Source: Hirudinaria manillensis
Taxonomy: Eukaryota; Annelida; Clitellata; Hirudinida; Hirudinidae
DNA: 64,000 bases
Reading direction: 5' to 3'
Assembly (NCBI GenBank): GCA_034509925.1
Contig: CM067532.1
Coordinates: 4,916,142-4,980,141 of the forward strand
The notes below the pieces were generated by a model, which searched no databases, was not told the DNA's origin, and worked only from the letters and a program-made list of their open reading frames with translations. How positions within the stretch are numbered: position 1 is the stretch's first letter; each line of letters begins with the position of its first letter. The position numbers and the translations under genes were made by a program. This document shows positions 48,440 through 61,000 of this stretch, one piece after another.

Positions 48440-49227
48440 TGTAAAAGTTGGCATGAATAGAGACCATGGATTGTACAAGTTCTTTGCTGCAAACCTTTCT
48501 CACATAATCACTAGTTGAACCAAATGTGACATCAGGATTGATGAAAGACATTTTAGATATTTTTTCAGCATTGGCAGATCCATGAAACTCTTTTGCTCCA
48601 GAAACTTGCAAAATTTCTCTGAGGTTGTGTTTTGTGATTCCACCACCAGGCATTATCACAATCTGATTGCCATACTTAGTAATCATCTCCTTCAGAATAA
48701 AACAACCTGCAAAATTCCTGCTTGAGGAAAAAGTAGAAGTAAGATAACTAAGTAAGGTGATTCTCACCGTCAAGGGCTGAAGCCTTCCCTCCAGAGGATA
48801 GGACTCTGTTAAAACCAATGGAAATTAAGGTTGGGATGTTGTCGGCCGGACAGTTACTCGCATCTATGGCCCTGTGAAACGTGATCGGCAAAGGCCTACA
48901 AATGGCTGCAATTTCTTCGCTGCTTTTGACGTCTATGGATCCGTCCTCCAAAAGGGCTCCGAACACGAATCCATTTGCACCACGTTCTTTCAGTAGCAGA
49001 GCATCAGTCTTAATTATTTCCAGTTCAAATTTAGAATATATGAAATCACCACTCCTAGGCCTTAACATAACGAAGACTGGTATCTCGACGCGAGATTTAA
49101 CGGCATCAAACAAGCCCAAGCTAGGGGTCAGTCCTCCACAAGATAAAGCGGAACAAAGCTCCAGTCTCATTGCGCCACCATTAGATGCCTCCAAGGCTGA
49201 TTCCAATGAATCTACGCAAACTTCCAT
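48435..49227 (-). CDS. CUTC: CutC family protein
   Basis: Complete gene, 2 coding exons (49227-48768 and 48706-48435), 243 residues. CutC is a TIM-barrel protein linked to copper tolerance in bacteria and binding Cu(I) in human; its exact activity is unsettled. Seen: MEVCVDSLESA at the N-terminus, GGAMRLELCSALSCGGLTPS, FVMLRPRSGDF, GFVFGALLEDG, ITFHRAIDA, GFNRVLSSGGKASALDG across the intron, IVIMPGGGITKHNL and EFHGSA. These are the family blocks in order. The exon 2 acceptor (aattttgcag, ending at 48707) was chosen because upstream AGs give a stop; it restores DGCFILKEM. Convergent with LanC-like copy B. Confidence 0.94.
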
Positions 49228-49670
49228 GTAGCAGTTGCTGTTCGAACCGATGACTTTTCAATGTTAGGGAAGCGAGTAAAGTATGCGGGAGTGAATATAC
49301 GTTTTCTTTTCGTTTAGGCAAATTGAAACATGCAGCGGTAAACTAATCATTCGTGTCGGGAAGCTAGATGTTTACAGTGAAGCAAATAGAGTTCGTCCAA
49401 GGTAGCCTAGACATAAAAGTGGAATTATGAACCAGCGAAAAGAATTATTTCAATGTTGATTATAGTTCCATTGGAATATTGGTAGAGCAAACAATGATGT
49501 AGTCGAGTTCGACCTCACTGGCGCATGAATCCATGTGGACGAGTAGTGGGGCCGCTTCAATTTTCAAAGACCCAACAGGGGATGGCCTTTTTTTATAAAT
49601 TGATAGATGCAGGGGAAGTGAATTTTTAAATACGATTGATGGATTTCTCAACCAAAATTAATCAAGGGAT
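49228..49670. other. CutC upstream region
   Basis: About 440 bases before the hAT-like element. It should contain the CutC promoter; no clear motif was recognised. Confidence 0.45.
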
Positions 49671-49678
49671 GCTGACGA

Positions 49679-50327
49679 TAGAGACCTGCACGGGCTAGCG
49701 TTCAGCACTTCAAAGCCGGCTTCGGCGGACCATTATCTTTTTTATTATTTGCATATTTTCCTTTGATGATCACTTAAATGACGGCTTATAATCTTTCTAG
49801 AGCGATTCAACCTCCAAGAATTCTCAGAAATTGACAAATTCAAGTCTTTAAAGACAAGAATTTGTCCTTTTTCGATATCATTAAGTCTCTTTTCTAAACT
49901 TATCAATAATAACGTTAGCTACTGGCATTTTTATTTTATAAACATGTTACGGACATCAAATAAAATATGTGGTGTCTTATTATGTTAATGAACTTTTGTG
50001 AAACCTGTAATAAATTGTTATTTTTCACCCCGCGCTCCGTTGCGGAAACTTCGAGAAACAAAAACGTTTCTTGGTGGAATCTCATCATTATTCAAATTTT
50101 ACTGGTAAATTTTATTTTACAAGTACTGTGGGAATCAATTTAGCTCCAGTGTTATTTTTGAATTGTAGTAAGAAAATTTCATAGTTCTATTAAGCATGAG
50201 TTCGCATTAGAACGTATAAATTCGAGCGAACCTCCTCGGGCCGGATTTTTAAACGGTGGGCTGAATAGTCACATCTAGCGGGCTCGGTCGGGCTTGGGCA
50301 AAAAATTTCGACCTGTGCAGGTCTCTA
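49679..50327. mobile_element. Non-autonomous hAT-like element with target duplication
   Basis: 649 bases. The left end is TAGAGACCTGCACGGG; the right end, reverse complemented, is TAGAGACCTGCACAGG. This 15-16 bp inverted repeat has the TAGAG start typical of hAT ends. Flanks are gctgacga (49671-49678) and gctgacag (50328-50335), matching at 6 of 8 positions with a swap at the end, consistent with an aged 8-bp target duplication. There is no transposase frame. Its right portion (50225-50327), rich in GGGC blocks, is shared with the fragment at 3316-3440. Confidence 0.7.
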
Positions 50328-50335
50328 GCTGACAG

Positions 50336-51773
50336 GAATAGGCTAGGAACTTTAATTATTTGATTTGTTGAGAATTATTGCTTAAACGTATTACTTTAGA
50401 ATATAATTTTATTAAGGTTATAAGGTGAACTAAATACGGGACATCTCTGGGATGAAAGGAAAGCTGGAACAAGTGATTCAGGGTTTTTTTTACTATAACA
50501 TCTCCAAACAGAATACTATAAAAGCAACTCGAAATAAATTGAGTAAATAAAATAGACTAAAATTGAAAAAATATGGGTTAAATAATTTTAACAAAGATAT
50601 CTCTGCAGTGATGTCATCTGGATGGGGTGGAAGAAATGGCCCCCTCCAACCATTGATGAGAAGCAAGAAAAAAGCCAACGAGTTATCAAAGTTACAGACT
50701 CAGTTAATTACGCTATTTTGAATCACACCTTTTTGTGGCCACATTAATATTTTATCTTCTGGGTCTTCCTTTTCGTAGTTCAATTATGCAATAATATGGT
50801 CACATCACACGGAGTGAACAAAAACCAATTTCTTACAAAGCTATTAAATATTTCTGCAAAATGTCTAGAGTTTCTCAATGAATTGAATTATTGTAGAATA
50901 AAGTGGACATACTCCTTACATTAATAATTAATATTACATACAATGCGTTGAAATCAGGGATGGAAAATATCATGATATTTTACAAGTACTGTAATTCTTT
51001 CTTATTCTTTTTATATGTCCGATATTTATTTTTAGCGAGAAAATGTTTTAATTGTTGATGTTGACTTAATTAAAGAAAGATGATGTTCTAAAACGGCTAT
51101 TTTTGTCTCTGATATGTTGTTGGTGAATTTTGTAGCAAACCATTTGTTTCAACTTTGCCTAGAATTTATTGTTATTTATAATAAGTATAAGTATTTAAGT
51201 TTTGGGAAAGACCAGAAGAATCATGAATAATAAATAAATTGATGAACAAACGCTTTAATTTTATTATTAATTTATTATTCAATTTATTTATAGTCACCTA
51301 CCTTCAAACAATTACTAATTTTGTGCTGCTTCCAATATTTTTCCATCCGGTAACTTAATAAATGGCAAGGTTTAAGTATGGCCTCTCACGCGTCTCATAC
51401 GAAGACGATAACAGTAATATTTTAAAAGAATAATTTCAAGTCTAAATTGAATTAAATCTTGAAAACATGGAATAATTGAAGCAAACCATTCGCTATGGAA
51501 ATGACGAGGTATTCAAAACCAGTTTTGTTTTAAATAACGTGGAAAATGAAGAATAATCGAATTCAATTCAATAATCAATCAAATGTCGTTCATTTTCTCC
51601 TTTAGACGTCTTCAACAATCTTCGCCTTTTCTTGGAGTTGAAAGCACCGGGTCATTGTATGCCGTTTTAAAATATCTTTTATTAGAATTTTAAAAAAATT
51701 AAATTGTTCGGAAACATCAAAAATATTTTTAGAATCGTAAACGTTCATAAACATTTAAAAAGATTGTGAGATT
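50336..51773. other. Intergenic, no supported gene
   Basis: AT-rich DNA downstream of the GPCR gene. A TTTATT (AATAAA on the minus strand) at 51678-51683, about 90 bases past the GPCR stop, is a plausible poly(A) signal. Nothing else seen. Confidence 0.5.
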
Positions 51774-52931
51774 TCAAATGATATCAGCTCTGCAAGTCGG
51801 ACCCTTGTGCGGTCTGAACTTAGTGCCGAGGTAGGACGACGATTTGTGTCTGAATTTCTTGTCGATGTAGTGTCTCAGTGAGTTCCTGAGCACCTTGTTC
51901 TTGATGCCGTACACAAAAGCATTGACGCTCGGAGATGCCGACAGAAGGAACCCCGATAAGGAGCAAATCGTCGAGGAAAGATGCTGCTGTCCCACTAAGT
52001 GTACGGTGGCGTATGGAATGTAGAAGAGAACAAAAGCTCCCAGAAATTTACAAATCGTTTGAGAAGCTCTCTTGTTTCTCGACGTAACGTGCTGGGTCGA
52101 CTTCTGCGCCTGTTCCTTGGTCAGCGGAACTCCGACGCTCAGAGTGATGACTCTCACCATGGCTGCCATGACGACGATGCGCTTGTTTTGTTGCCTGGCA
52201 ACCGCAAAAATGCGCACGTAGCAGAAGACGAGGACAGCCAGAGGGAGATAAAACGTGGCAAGAAGCCACAAGCAGACGTAAATCCTTTTGAATTCATTGC
52301 TTGTGCTGCCTGTCTCGAAAAATCCGGTCGTTCGATCGTAGATGTATCCGTTGGAAAAGACAATGGGAAAGAGGTCTGTGACGAGAGAGAAGAGCCAGAG
52401 ACTGGACAAGCAGAGACACGTGTGCAGGGACCTGACAGCCGTGGGATGGTGGAGAGGGAGAACGATGGCTTTATACTTTTCCCAGCTCAGTAGGACTATG
52501 GTCCAAATGGAGAGTTGAACGCAGAGATTGCAAGCCACGGCCAGCATGTTGCAGGTTGCCTGCGACCAGATCCACTCATCTCCTAGCAGGAGGAGTACAG
52601 CGCTGACCGGCAGAATAATCAAGCACCAGACAACTCCCGACAGTCCCAAATGGCAGCTGAGACCGTAAACGACTTTCGAGCGCAGACGTCGACTGAGCAA
52701 AACCGCGAAAACAATAAAAGCGTTGAAGATGAGACCGAGGAAGGCCAAGAAACATAATATAATTGCGTGAAATATCGCCAAAATCTGGAATGCCTCCAAG
52801 GAATTTTCATTTACATCGTTGCTATTAAACCATAATGATCCGTTGATGTTTGAAGTGTTATCGTTTGGCACAAGGAAAAGCTCTGCAAGTATTTTATTTG
52901 TTAATTTTAAAATGTTAAAATGATTTTGCAT
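51774..52931 (-). CDS. Orphan class-A (rhodopsin-like) GPCR
   Basis: Single-exon gene of 385 residues, ATG at 52929-52931. The N-terminus is extracellular (about 1-50) with N-glycosylation sequons (NTS, NGS). Seven hydrophobic segments: about 53-78 (with Asn70 at the 1.50 position), 88-112, 127-150, 168-190, 216-240 (Pro230), 293-315 and 322-342. Cys127 is the usual TM3 disulphide Cys. The DRY box is replaced by EKY (151-153), and the TM7 NPxxY by NAFVY (337-341), so Pro is lost. The TM2 Asp is absent (LSCHLGLSG). There is no TM3 Asp of amine receptors, so the ligand cannot be guessed. Intracellular loop 3 is long and basic; the C-tail contains KKFRHKSSS. Intronless among intron-rich neighbours, as often seen in expanded GPCR families. 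Local GC content is higher than the flanks. Confidence 0.85.
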   Translation of the reverse strand: MQNHFNILKLTNKILAELFLVPNDNTSNINGSLWFNSNDVNENSLEAFQILAIFHAIILCFLAFLGLIFNAFIVFAVLLSRRLRSKVVYGLSCHLGLSGVVWCLIILPVSAVLLLLGDEWIWSQATCNMLAVACNLCVQLSIWTIVLLSWEKYKAIVLPLHHPTAVRSLHTCLCLSSLWLFSLVTDLFPIVFSNGYIYDRTTGFFETGSTSNEFKRIYVCLWLLATFYLPLAVLVFCYVRIFAVARQQNKRIVVMAAMVRVITLSVGVPLTKEQAQKSTQHVTSRNKRASQTICKFLGAFVLFYIPYATVHLVGQQHLSSTICSLSGFLLSASPSVNAFVYGIKNKVLRNSLRHYIDKKFRHKSSSYLGTKFRPHKGPTCRADII

Positions 52932-55427
52932 GTTTAGAAAAAAAAATCTTCGTTTATTTTTATTTTGTTAAACCGAAATTTTTTGCCATAAATTCTAATT
53001 TGTAGCGAAGTAAAATTGAAACTTAATGCTTTCATCGGACCTCTCGTTAGTCTTAGAAAGCTTTTGTTGCGAACTTGTCTTCCAGCAGTAGCGAACGATT
53101 ATTTACCAACTGAAATTGATTGAAGGCAATCAATTTCAATCGCGTCTCAAGATAAATCAAGATCACTCAAGAAAACATCGTCCAGAATCAATCAAGACCG
53201 CAATCAATCAATCACTTGGAATGCATCAACCCGGTTCAATCGCCAAACTAGTATCATGCAAAGGCCGCTTTAAATTTATTTAAAGAAATAAACGTAAAAA
53301 GTAAAGGTTGACTTTGAAATAATTTCTTAATCATTCCTGAGGGAGAATTGAAACGAAACTCGTGCTCTTAAAAGACACAAAATCCAAAGATTTTCAAATA
53401 TTTATTGTGGACTTTGCATAGGTAAAAGCATGCAAACATTTGGCCACGTCTTCAAGTAATTTCTAATCAAATACCAAGCAGTATTTAATGATCTGCAACG
53501 ATGTTTCTCAAATATTTTAATAAAATATTCAAAGTTTTAATTTAATTATTAAATATTTCGATTTAATCTCTCATTAAGTTCTTATTTGAAGTGAAATTAG
53601 CAGGGTTTTTTATCTTGATGTTTTCAAGTTTAAAAGTGGAATCCATTTAGGATTCTGTGGATTTTCTGAGGAATCCTGAGGATTTTGCGCTGAAATTTTG
53701 TTGCAACTTTTGTGGCTCCATTTTGTGGAGTTCGTTCGAAATGGGAAGATTTCATGACAATAAAATTACTGACGTCATTTGGTGACGAAATGAGGATGAC
53801 GATGATGATAATGTTGATGTTGATCGTAGTCTTGCTGCGATGATGATGACGACGACGACGAGGAAGGAGAGAATTGTGGTTATGATGATGATGATGATGT
53901 AAGTTGTGGAAACATGGTAGGCGTCATATGTTCGATGGAAATGCAATTTCCTTCTTCACTGCCTGACGTGAAACAAGCGAATGAAACACTTGTCAATGAA
54001 TCCGCGCCTGTTTTAAGCAATTCTCTTCCTAACTAATTATTCACTTTATTAGACATTTAATAATAATAATATAATAATAAAATATAAAATAATAATAATA
54101 ACGAATATTATTATTATTAAATTAATATTTATTAAATTAATATTCATTGAAATAACATTTATTACCTCATGAGACAATAATATGGAAACTGCAACACGAC
54201 ATGTTCAATGAGCTGGAAGGTTTCAATTTCGAAATTGAATCAAACATAAATTAATAAATAAACAAATGTGTATTAATGTTATTATTATTATTATTAATAT
54301 TATTATTATTATTATTATTGTTATTGTTGTTGTTATTATTACGACTTCATTACAGCGACCACAACAATGCAATATAATAGTGCAGTTCCCTTTAAGACTG
54401 AACATCATATGAGTGATAATATTTAATAAGAAATATGGTCGTTTACGTGTGTCCGTGTGTCCGTGTGTGCGCGTTTATGAAAGTCACTCATGCATCAGTG
54501 GCGTGACGTGACTTTTTTGATCAATGATGACAACCTTTGATGATGGTAATGATGATTAATGGTGATCATTCTTTATGATAACATAATCATGATAATCATC
54601 TTTCTCCTAGTGATGATGATGATGATGATGTTTTAATAGTTGGATGTGTCGGTGACGTCGTTGGAGATGAGACTCATGATGATGACGTTGGCGATGGTGA
54701 TGATGACGATGATGAGGTTTTTGTTGACAGTGATGACGCCGCGGATGATAAAGTTGTTGATGGTGCCGCTGCTGATGATTATCATCATCATCATCATCAT
54801 CATCAAGGTGGTGATGATTGTGATGATGGCAATAAAAAAGAGAATGATGATGATGATGATTTTGATGATAATGAAATTTGTGATACGATTTTATGAAGTG
54901 TTTCACACAAAGAAGTGCAAAGCGAAATCAGAAACGTGGTTCGAAATGAAATGTTAATCTAATTGAAGCTTTTAAATAAATAAATAAGAAAAAATAAATA
55001 AACGATGATGCCACAATCCTAAACTAAGCGAACACAAAAGAGCGGATTAAAGGGACAGTCCCCCTAAAGTCACTTATCCTTTTGGAAGCTTATTTCTCTT
55101 CAAATCCTTCCTTCTGGCTTTCTCTTCATTCACCTCCTCATTCAACCAATCACAGCCCTCACACACAATCACAATCTTTTTGGTCTTTTTGTAGAAATTA
55201 AAACAAAATATTCTTCCGAAATTTCTGAATGCAATTTAATCAATGGTCTTAATTGCTTTGGACCGTTTTGCCTCCTTTCAACATCGGACCGGTGAAATGC
55301 AAGTCATTTCCTGGCGTCTGAATCGTGGTGCAAAATCTATTCTGCAGGAATAAGTGGCTTAGAGCCTTTGTTTTGTGGTTCTTGGGAAACATTAGGAAAG
55401 AAACTTTCGGCTCTTGAAATGCAACTC
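52932..55427. other. Intergenic with trinucleotide-type repeats
   Basis: No supported gene. GAT/GAC-rich low complexity at about 53790-53900 and 54600-54870, (TTA)n at about 54275-54320. Long frames there code only His or Asp/Met runs. An exon-like minus-strand island is noted at 55074-55184. Confidence 0.6.
55074..55184 (-). other. Exon-like terminal island, unassigned
   Basis: On the minus strand an acceptor-like tttctacaaaaag is followed by 36 codons and a TAA (55074-55076), with coding-like composition: IVIVCEGCDWLNEEVNEEK followed by a basic tail ending KLPKG. No partner exon was found and the family is not recognised. It could be chance. Confidence 0.2.
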
Positions 55428-55430
55428 GTT

Positions 55431-55940
55431 ACGTGGAATGCACCTCTTTACGTGGAATGCACCACGTTACATGGAATGCACCGCTTTACATGGCATGCAC
55501 CGCTTTACGTGGAATGCACCGCTTTACATGGAATGCACCGCTTTACATGGAATGCACCACGTTACGTGAAATGCACCACGTTACATGGAATGCACCGCAA
55601 TACATGGAACAGACCCCTTGACGTGGAATGCACCACGTTACATGGAATGCACCGCTTTACATGGCATGCACCGCTTTACGTGGAATGCACCACGTTACAT
55701 GGAATGCACCGCTTTACATGGAATGCACCGCTTTACATGGCATGCACCGCTTTACGTGGAATGCACCACGTTACATGGAATGCACCGCGCTACATGGAAT
55801 GGACCCCTTGACGTGGCATGCACCGCTTTACATGGCATGCACCACGTTACATGGAATGCACCACGTTACATGGAATGCACCGCAATACATGGAATGCACC
55901 GCAATACATGGAATGGACCCCTTGACGTGGCATGCACCAC
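55431..55940. repeat. 19-bp minisatellite, about 27 copies
   Basis: Consensus acatggaatgcaccgcttt, with variants ending cacgtt, gcaat or ccccttg. The ccccttg variant recurs near 55619, 55809 and 55923, indicating a higher-order pattern (about 10 and 6 units apart). Because 19 is not a multiple of three and no phase creates a stop, all three + frames stay open over several hundred bases, giving a 19-residue-period translation. No signal, start context or splice site suggests real coding. Confidence 0.9.
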
Positions 55941-57999
55941 GCAAGAACCGATGGCAGGAAATTGGTCGAAAGTCATTAAGTACTTCGTTACGAGCCACGA
56001 GGGAGCAACGACGAGTCCTTCTCACTTGTCACGTGTAATTGTCACGTGACGACTCATTTGTCTAATTAAACGCAAATAAAATTAATGAAGAAGAATGAAA
56101 AGTAATCAATTAAAACCAATTCATTACAAGATAATTTTCAAAACGTAAACAAACTAGATGTAAATATATTATCATATATTATTATTGTTATTACTATGAT
56201 TATCACATATTATTATTATTATTGTTATTAATATCATATATTATCGTTATTATTATTATTATTATTATTATTAACAAATAATAATTGTTTTATATTGTTA
56301 TTATTTCATAATGTTATTATTTATAAAAATAATAACTTAGTAGAATATTGTCATGAGTTATTGTATACCACTATACATTATTATTATTATTATTAATTAC
56401 TATACATTACGTTTTCAAGTCTTGTTCTTCTCGGCCAACAATGAATCCTGAGCATCGCCAGTGACTGCTCCTAGAGTGCTTCATCCAAGCACTTTTGGCA
56501 ACACGTAAGCAGTGTCCAATAAGATTTTCTGAATCTCCAAAAGTCTAGGATGTCTCGGTGCCAATTCAACCCTTTCTGCGAAGTCTTTTCTCAGCACGCT
56601 CCGAGTGCACTTTCAACGACGTAGCTCACGACGCACAACCCAATGAATGTAGCTGACCACCTCGATGATGTTGATGCAAATGTTTAGTTGGTGCTAGAAC
56701 GTTGAAACCCAATGTTTGTCATAAGCCTTGGTTTCCATAAGTTTGTAGTTTCCAGGGTCTTGCCACACGCTCTGAAATTGCCATCGGTTTGCTGCTTTAG
56801 GACTACACGCTGATGACATCCGGTATCGATTGTCTGTTAATCAACCGGCACTAATCAAGCTTTCCGTTTCGCCTTTAAGAAAAGCACTTATTAACCAAGC
56901 AGGACGTTGTCAACACAAAGTTTTCCAAAAGAATTGAACACGTCTTGGATTTTCCCTCAATTCGCCTATTTTCTTTCTCTCCAAGCTCTTCTTTGGCATC
57001 ACGTCCACTGATATTTAAAAGCTTGGCAAAGGCAAAAACAAATATTTTCTTCCAAATTCCCCAAAGGAAGGAATGCGCGGCCTTTCCCACCTCAAGTTCT
57101 TTTGCACTGGCTGGAACTGCCAATACATTTATCGCCAATAATTTTTAGAATTCAACGATAATATCCTTTAGCTCTTGTATCCTTCCTTCTCGTGAATACC
57201 ACAATATTTGTAGACCTCTACTTTGAAGCTTTGAATTGAGTCCTGATCATCAATTGGCACAACCTGAATTCATTTATTTATTTACCACCCTTCATTTGTA
57301 AACCGAACATCATGCAAATGTCATCAGTGAAGGTTTTTGTGGTTAATGCTTTGCTAACCTATGTTTTGGTTATAAATGTTATAAATATATTCACGTGGCC
57401 CATGCATATAAATGAGATATGTATTATTGTATTGATATTATTTCATGGGTTACTTCATTCGGTATAATACTCAGCTTGTTGGTAAGGTATCTAAAGCCAA
57501 ACATAACAGGGCTAGTAAGAGTCGCCTGGAAGATTCTTCTGTTGATGCTTATTTTACCGATTTTTTGTAACATAACAAATGTCAAGGCATAATTTGAGTC
57601 TTCTAAAATCTCATTGAATTTCCTATAGAAAATATCCTCTACGTAATAGTACATAAGTTAACGATGTCAAACTCTAGGAATCACATCTTGGACAAACTGT
57701 CAAAGACTTTCTTGCAACGAATCCATTCCATTGCCAAATTCCGGTTCATTCTTTTGGTAGTCCTTACAACAATCCTGCTGATAAGCTGTTGGTCTTTACG
57801 TCTTCTTGACCCTCTTAGATAAACATTTTGTTCTCTTGCTAGGATTATGCGAGATCTTTTTTTCTGAATATGTGTAAAATCGGTCTGAGGTTATGGATGA
57901 GGTTATAAAATAAGGAAACAAGTTATGGGCTGTTTGCCGTGAGGAAATGAAAGCGAAAACTATTATTATTATTGTCGATGTTATTATTATTATTGTTAT

Positions 58000-58044
<45 letters not shown>

Positions 58045-61000
58045 TCCCATTATTTGGAACATTGATAAAAGCACTCAATAAAACAGTAATGTAATGTTCC
58101 CTTGCCCGTTTGGAAGTGAAAGAAAGTCGTGAATGAAGTTGAAATTGTTTGAAAAGGAAATTTTTTTCCCCGGCAATGAAGTTTTTGTGCACTCAGACCA
58201 CCAACCAATGTCGTCGTCGTCGTCGTCGTGTTTATGTTCATCCATCACAGTCACCATCCTTCAGCGTCATCATTACCACTATCCGTCACCACCACCACCA
58301 TCATCATCATCATTACCACCATCTCCAGGACCACCAACATCCTGTGGAAGCAAATGAAGACGAACATCTGGCAAATAAATGCCTGTTGAGGAGGAAGAAA
58401 CTTCACCGATCCAAACAAATCCCATCAAGACATTCTCAACATTCCCACGGTCAGACATTTCCAATTAATTATCAGATAAATCTCATTATTTACTTCGATT
58501 AATTATATTTATCCGAGTCATTTATATTAATTAATTTCCAGCATTTCCAGTTATAATTTATTATCGACTTCAGAATGTCTTCAGAACATCATCGGTCGAG
58601 TCTGGAAACCTTCATTGATTAAAGATTGGCCTCCTTATTCATTAAATTCTCAAATGTTTCAGCAAATGCCTCGCAACATCGACTTCCATCTTCATCTTCA
58701 GTAGAAATAATTTATTTCACCGGAATGCTTCAGAGGTCAACTTCGATCGAGTGATTGTTGTTGTTGTTATTGTTGTTGTTGTTATTGCTGTTGTTATGAT
58801 TGTTGTTGAAGTTGTTCGAGTGATGGGTTTTTCCGGAGTTATTATCGGATGAAGATTCTTTGATTTGTTTTTAATAAATTCCAAGTTGAAGAATCGTGAT
58901 GGAAACGTTACCGCTCGAGATACCAATACAGGTACAGCAGGGGCACCTGCTTCTTTAATTCATTAATAAGTCGAAGCCTGACAAACAAACATTAACATTT
59001 CCGAGGTGGCGTTTCATATTTTGTTTCATTTCAGCATTTTTTTTTATATAAATTAGGAAAAGAAATGCTTGAGGTTCAAGACTGGTTTGTTTGTTTGTAT
59101 ACATGTATGTTTGTGTGTGTCTGCATATATGTGTGTGTGTTTGTTTGTGTACATATGTGTACGTATGTGTGTGCTTTTTGTTTGTTTTGAAGACAAATGC
59201 CGACGATAAAAATGCACAAGTAAAGGAGTGTTAAAATTATGGAATCGAGAAAGTCAATATTGTCAATGCTTGAATATTCATGAATTTCGCTTCAATTTTG
59301 CATTTTGTTAATTGCCAACTATAAACTTATTTGAGTGGCCGAAAGAAATACGACTTACGTTTTTTATGCTTATTATTATTATTATTATTATTATTTCATA
59401 AACCTATTTTGACGCATTTTATTCCATTTTATGGCAGCCTCATAATTCTCAATGAAGCACGTTGAAATTTTAATTTCCACATCGTCTGAGATAATAACAT
59501 GCGTTAACATGTGTCTACATCATCAGATTTTATCATCGGACGTGTGATGACCGAGTAATGCTAGTGGAATGAAATGATAAAAAACTTCCAACTTCACATA
59601 GAATCATAAAGTTGTGGCCAAATAGAAGTTACAACAAGAGGCACCATAAATATGCACAAAATCCAAGAAAATATTCCGTAATTAATTATTATTAAGAAAT
59701 AATAAATAAATATTAAATAAATAAATAAATAGTTAATTAATTAATCTTTCGCATTTGCATTGCCAATGCCACTGCACAGTCATTGCAGCGTCAACATTGG
59801 AATTACAACAAAAAAACCGTATTTACTTCACCGTTCAAAGGTTATAAAGGATGTTAAATAAAATCAATTTATAAACAAATATTTAAATATTCAACTGAAT
59901 AGAATTATTTTAGAGAGAAATATTTTAAAAAAAACATTCAAATGAATAGAATTATTTTAGAAAGAAAATATATTTATAATAAAATATAAACTGAATAGGA
60001 TTGGTCTAAATAGAGAGAAGTGTTAACAAACATTCAACGTTTAATATGTTATTAAAATATTAAACTGAATATAAAAGTTATTTCTCACCTCCCATGGCCT
60101 CCTTGCAAAGGATTCTTCACGTGGATGGACACGTTGCTTTTCCATCAGACGTGCGCCTCAACGCTCATTCCATGCACTCCAGGGCTACTACCGCAATCGT
60201 CATCGTCACTATCACCATCGTCGACGTTGTCGTCGTCTTCATCACCGTCGTCATCATCATTATCATCACCGTCGTCATCATCGTCATCATTATCATCACC
60301 ATCGATATTTCTCATCACGACTCAATTTATTTTGCCACCGATGGTAAGTGCTTGGAAATTTTCATAAAAATTCTCGGCCTCCTAATTAGTTCAACTAAAA
60401 GCTTCCTTTCTTGGCTCCATGAAAAATGCTTCTCTTCGCAAATTTCAAGGAAGATGGACATCCTGCCAAGCAAATGATGGTCCAGGGATGCAATGCTTTT
60501 CTGGACTAACAGCAACAAAAATTACATTAACCCGTCTTAAGCGGTGATTTAATGGAAATTATTAAAAACATTATTATTATATTATTACGACAAAGTAAAA
60601 GTAATTATTATGTCATAATAATTATTAATTATATTTAATAATGTCATAATATTTATTATTACGCCAGTTGTTATTATTAATTTTTACTATATTTTAATAT
60701 ATTAAATATCATTGTGGCCAGGAAACATCATCATCATCATCACGTCCTTCCTAGTCACGTGATCATGAATAAATGAGTTGAAAATTTAAATAGAACGTTT
60801 CATTTTCCTGCTAAAGTTGGCGATCAAAATTTTATTATAATTTTCTCCTAATTATCATAAGGTCATAATAACACGACCCTAATTAGCATAATCATTGGGG
60901 CCGATAATATTACGATGTGTTAACCGACAGCCTTTCAACTGCCAATCAAATGAGAACGATGATTATTCATGAATAACTTAACATAATGAGTCGAAATAAA

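Noticed and set aside
54607-54957. His-rich and Met/Ile-rich ORFs
   Set aside because: They are translations of a GAT/CAT simple repeat without start context, splice sites or domain content.
55431-55940. CRISPR-like array
   Set aside because: Units are contiguous 19-mers without unique spacers, in a eukaryotic genome; it is a minisatellite.
58133-58502. ORFs with poly-Arg, poly-Ser and poly-His tracts
   Set aside because: Simple-repeat translations; no conserved domain seen.
60094-60477. Val/Ile-rich ORF resembling a membrane protein
   Set aside because: The hydrophobic run comes from an ATC/GTC microsatellite, not from a designed membrane segment.
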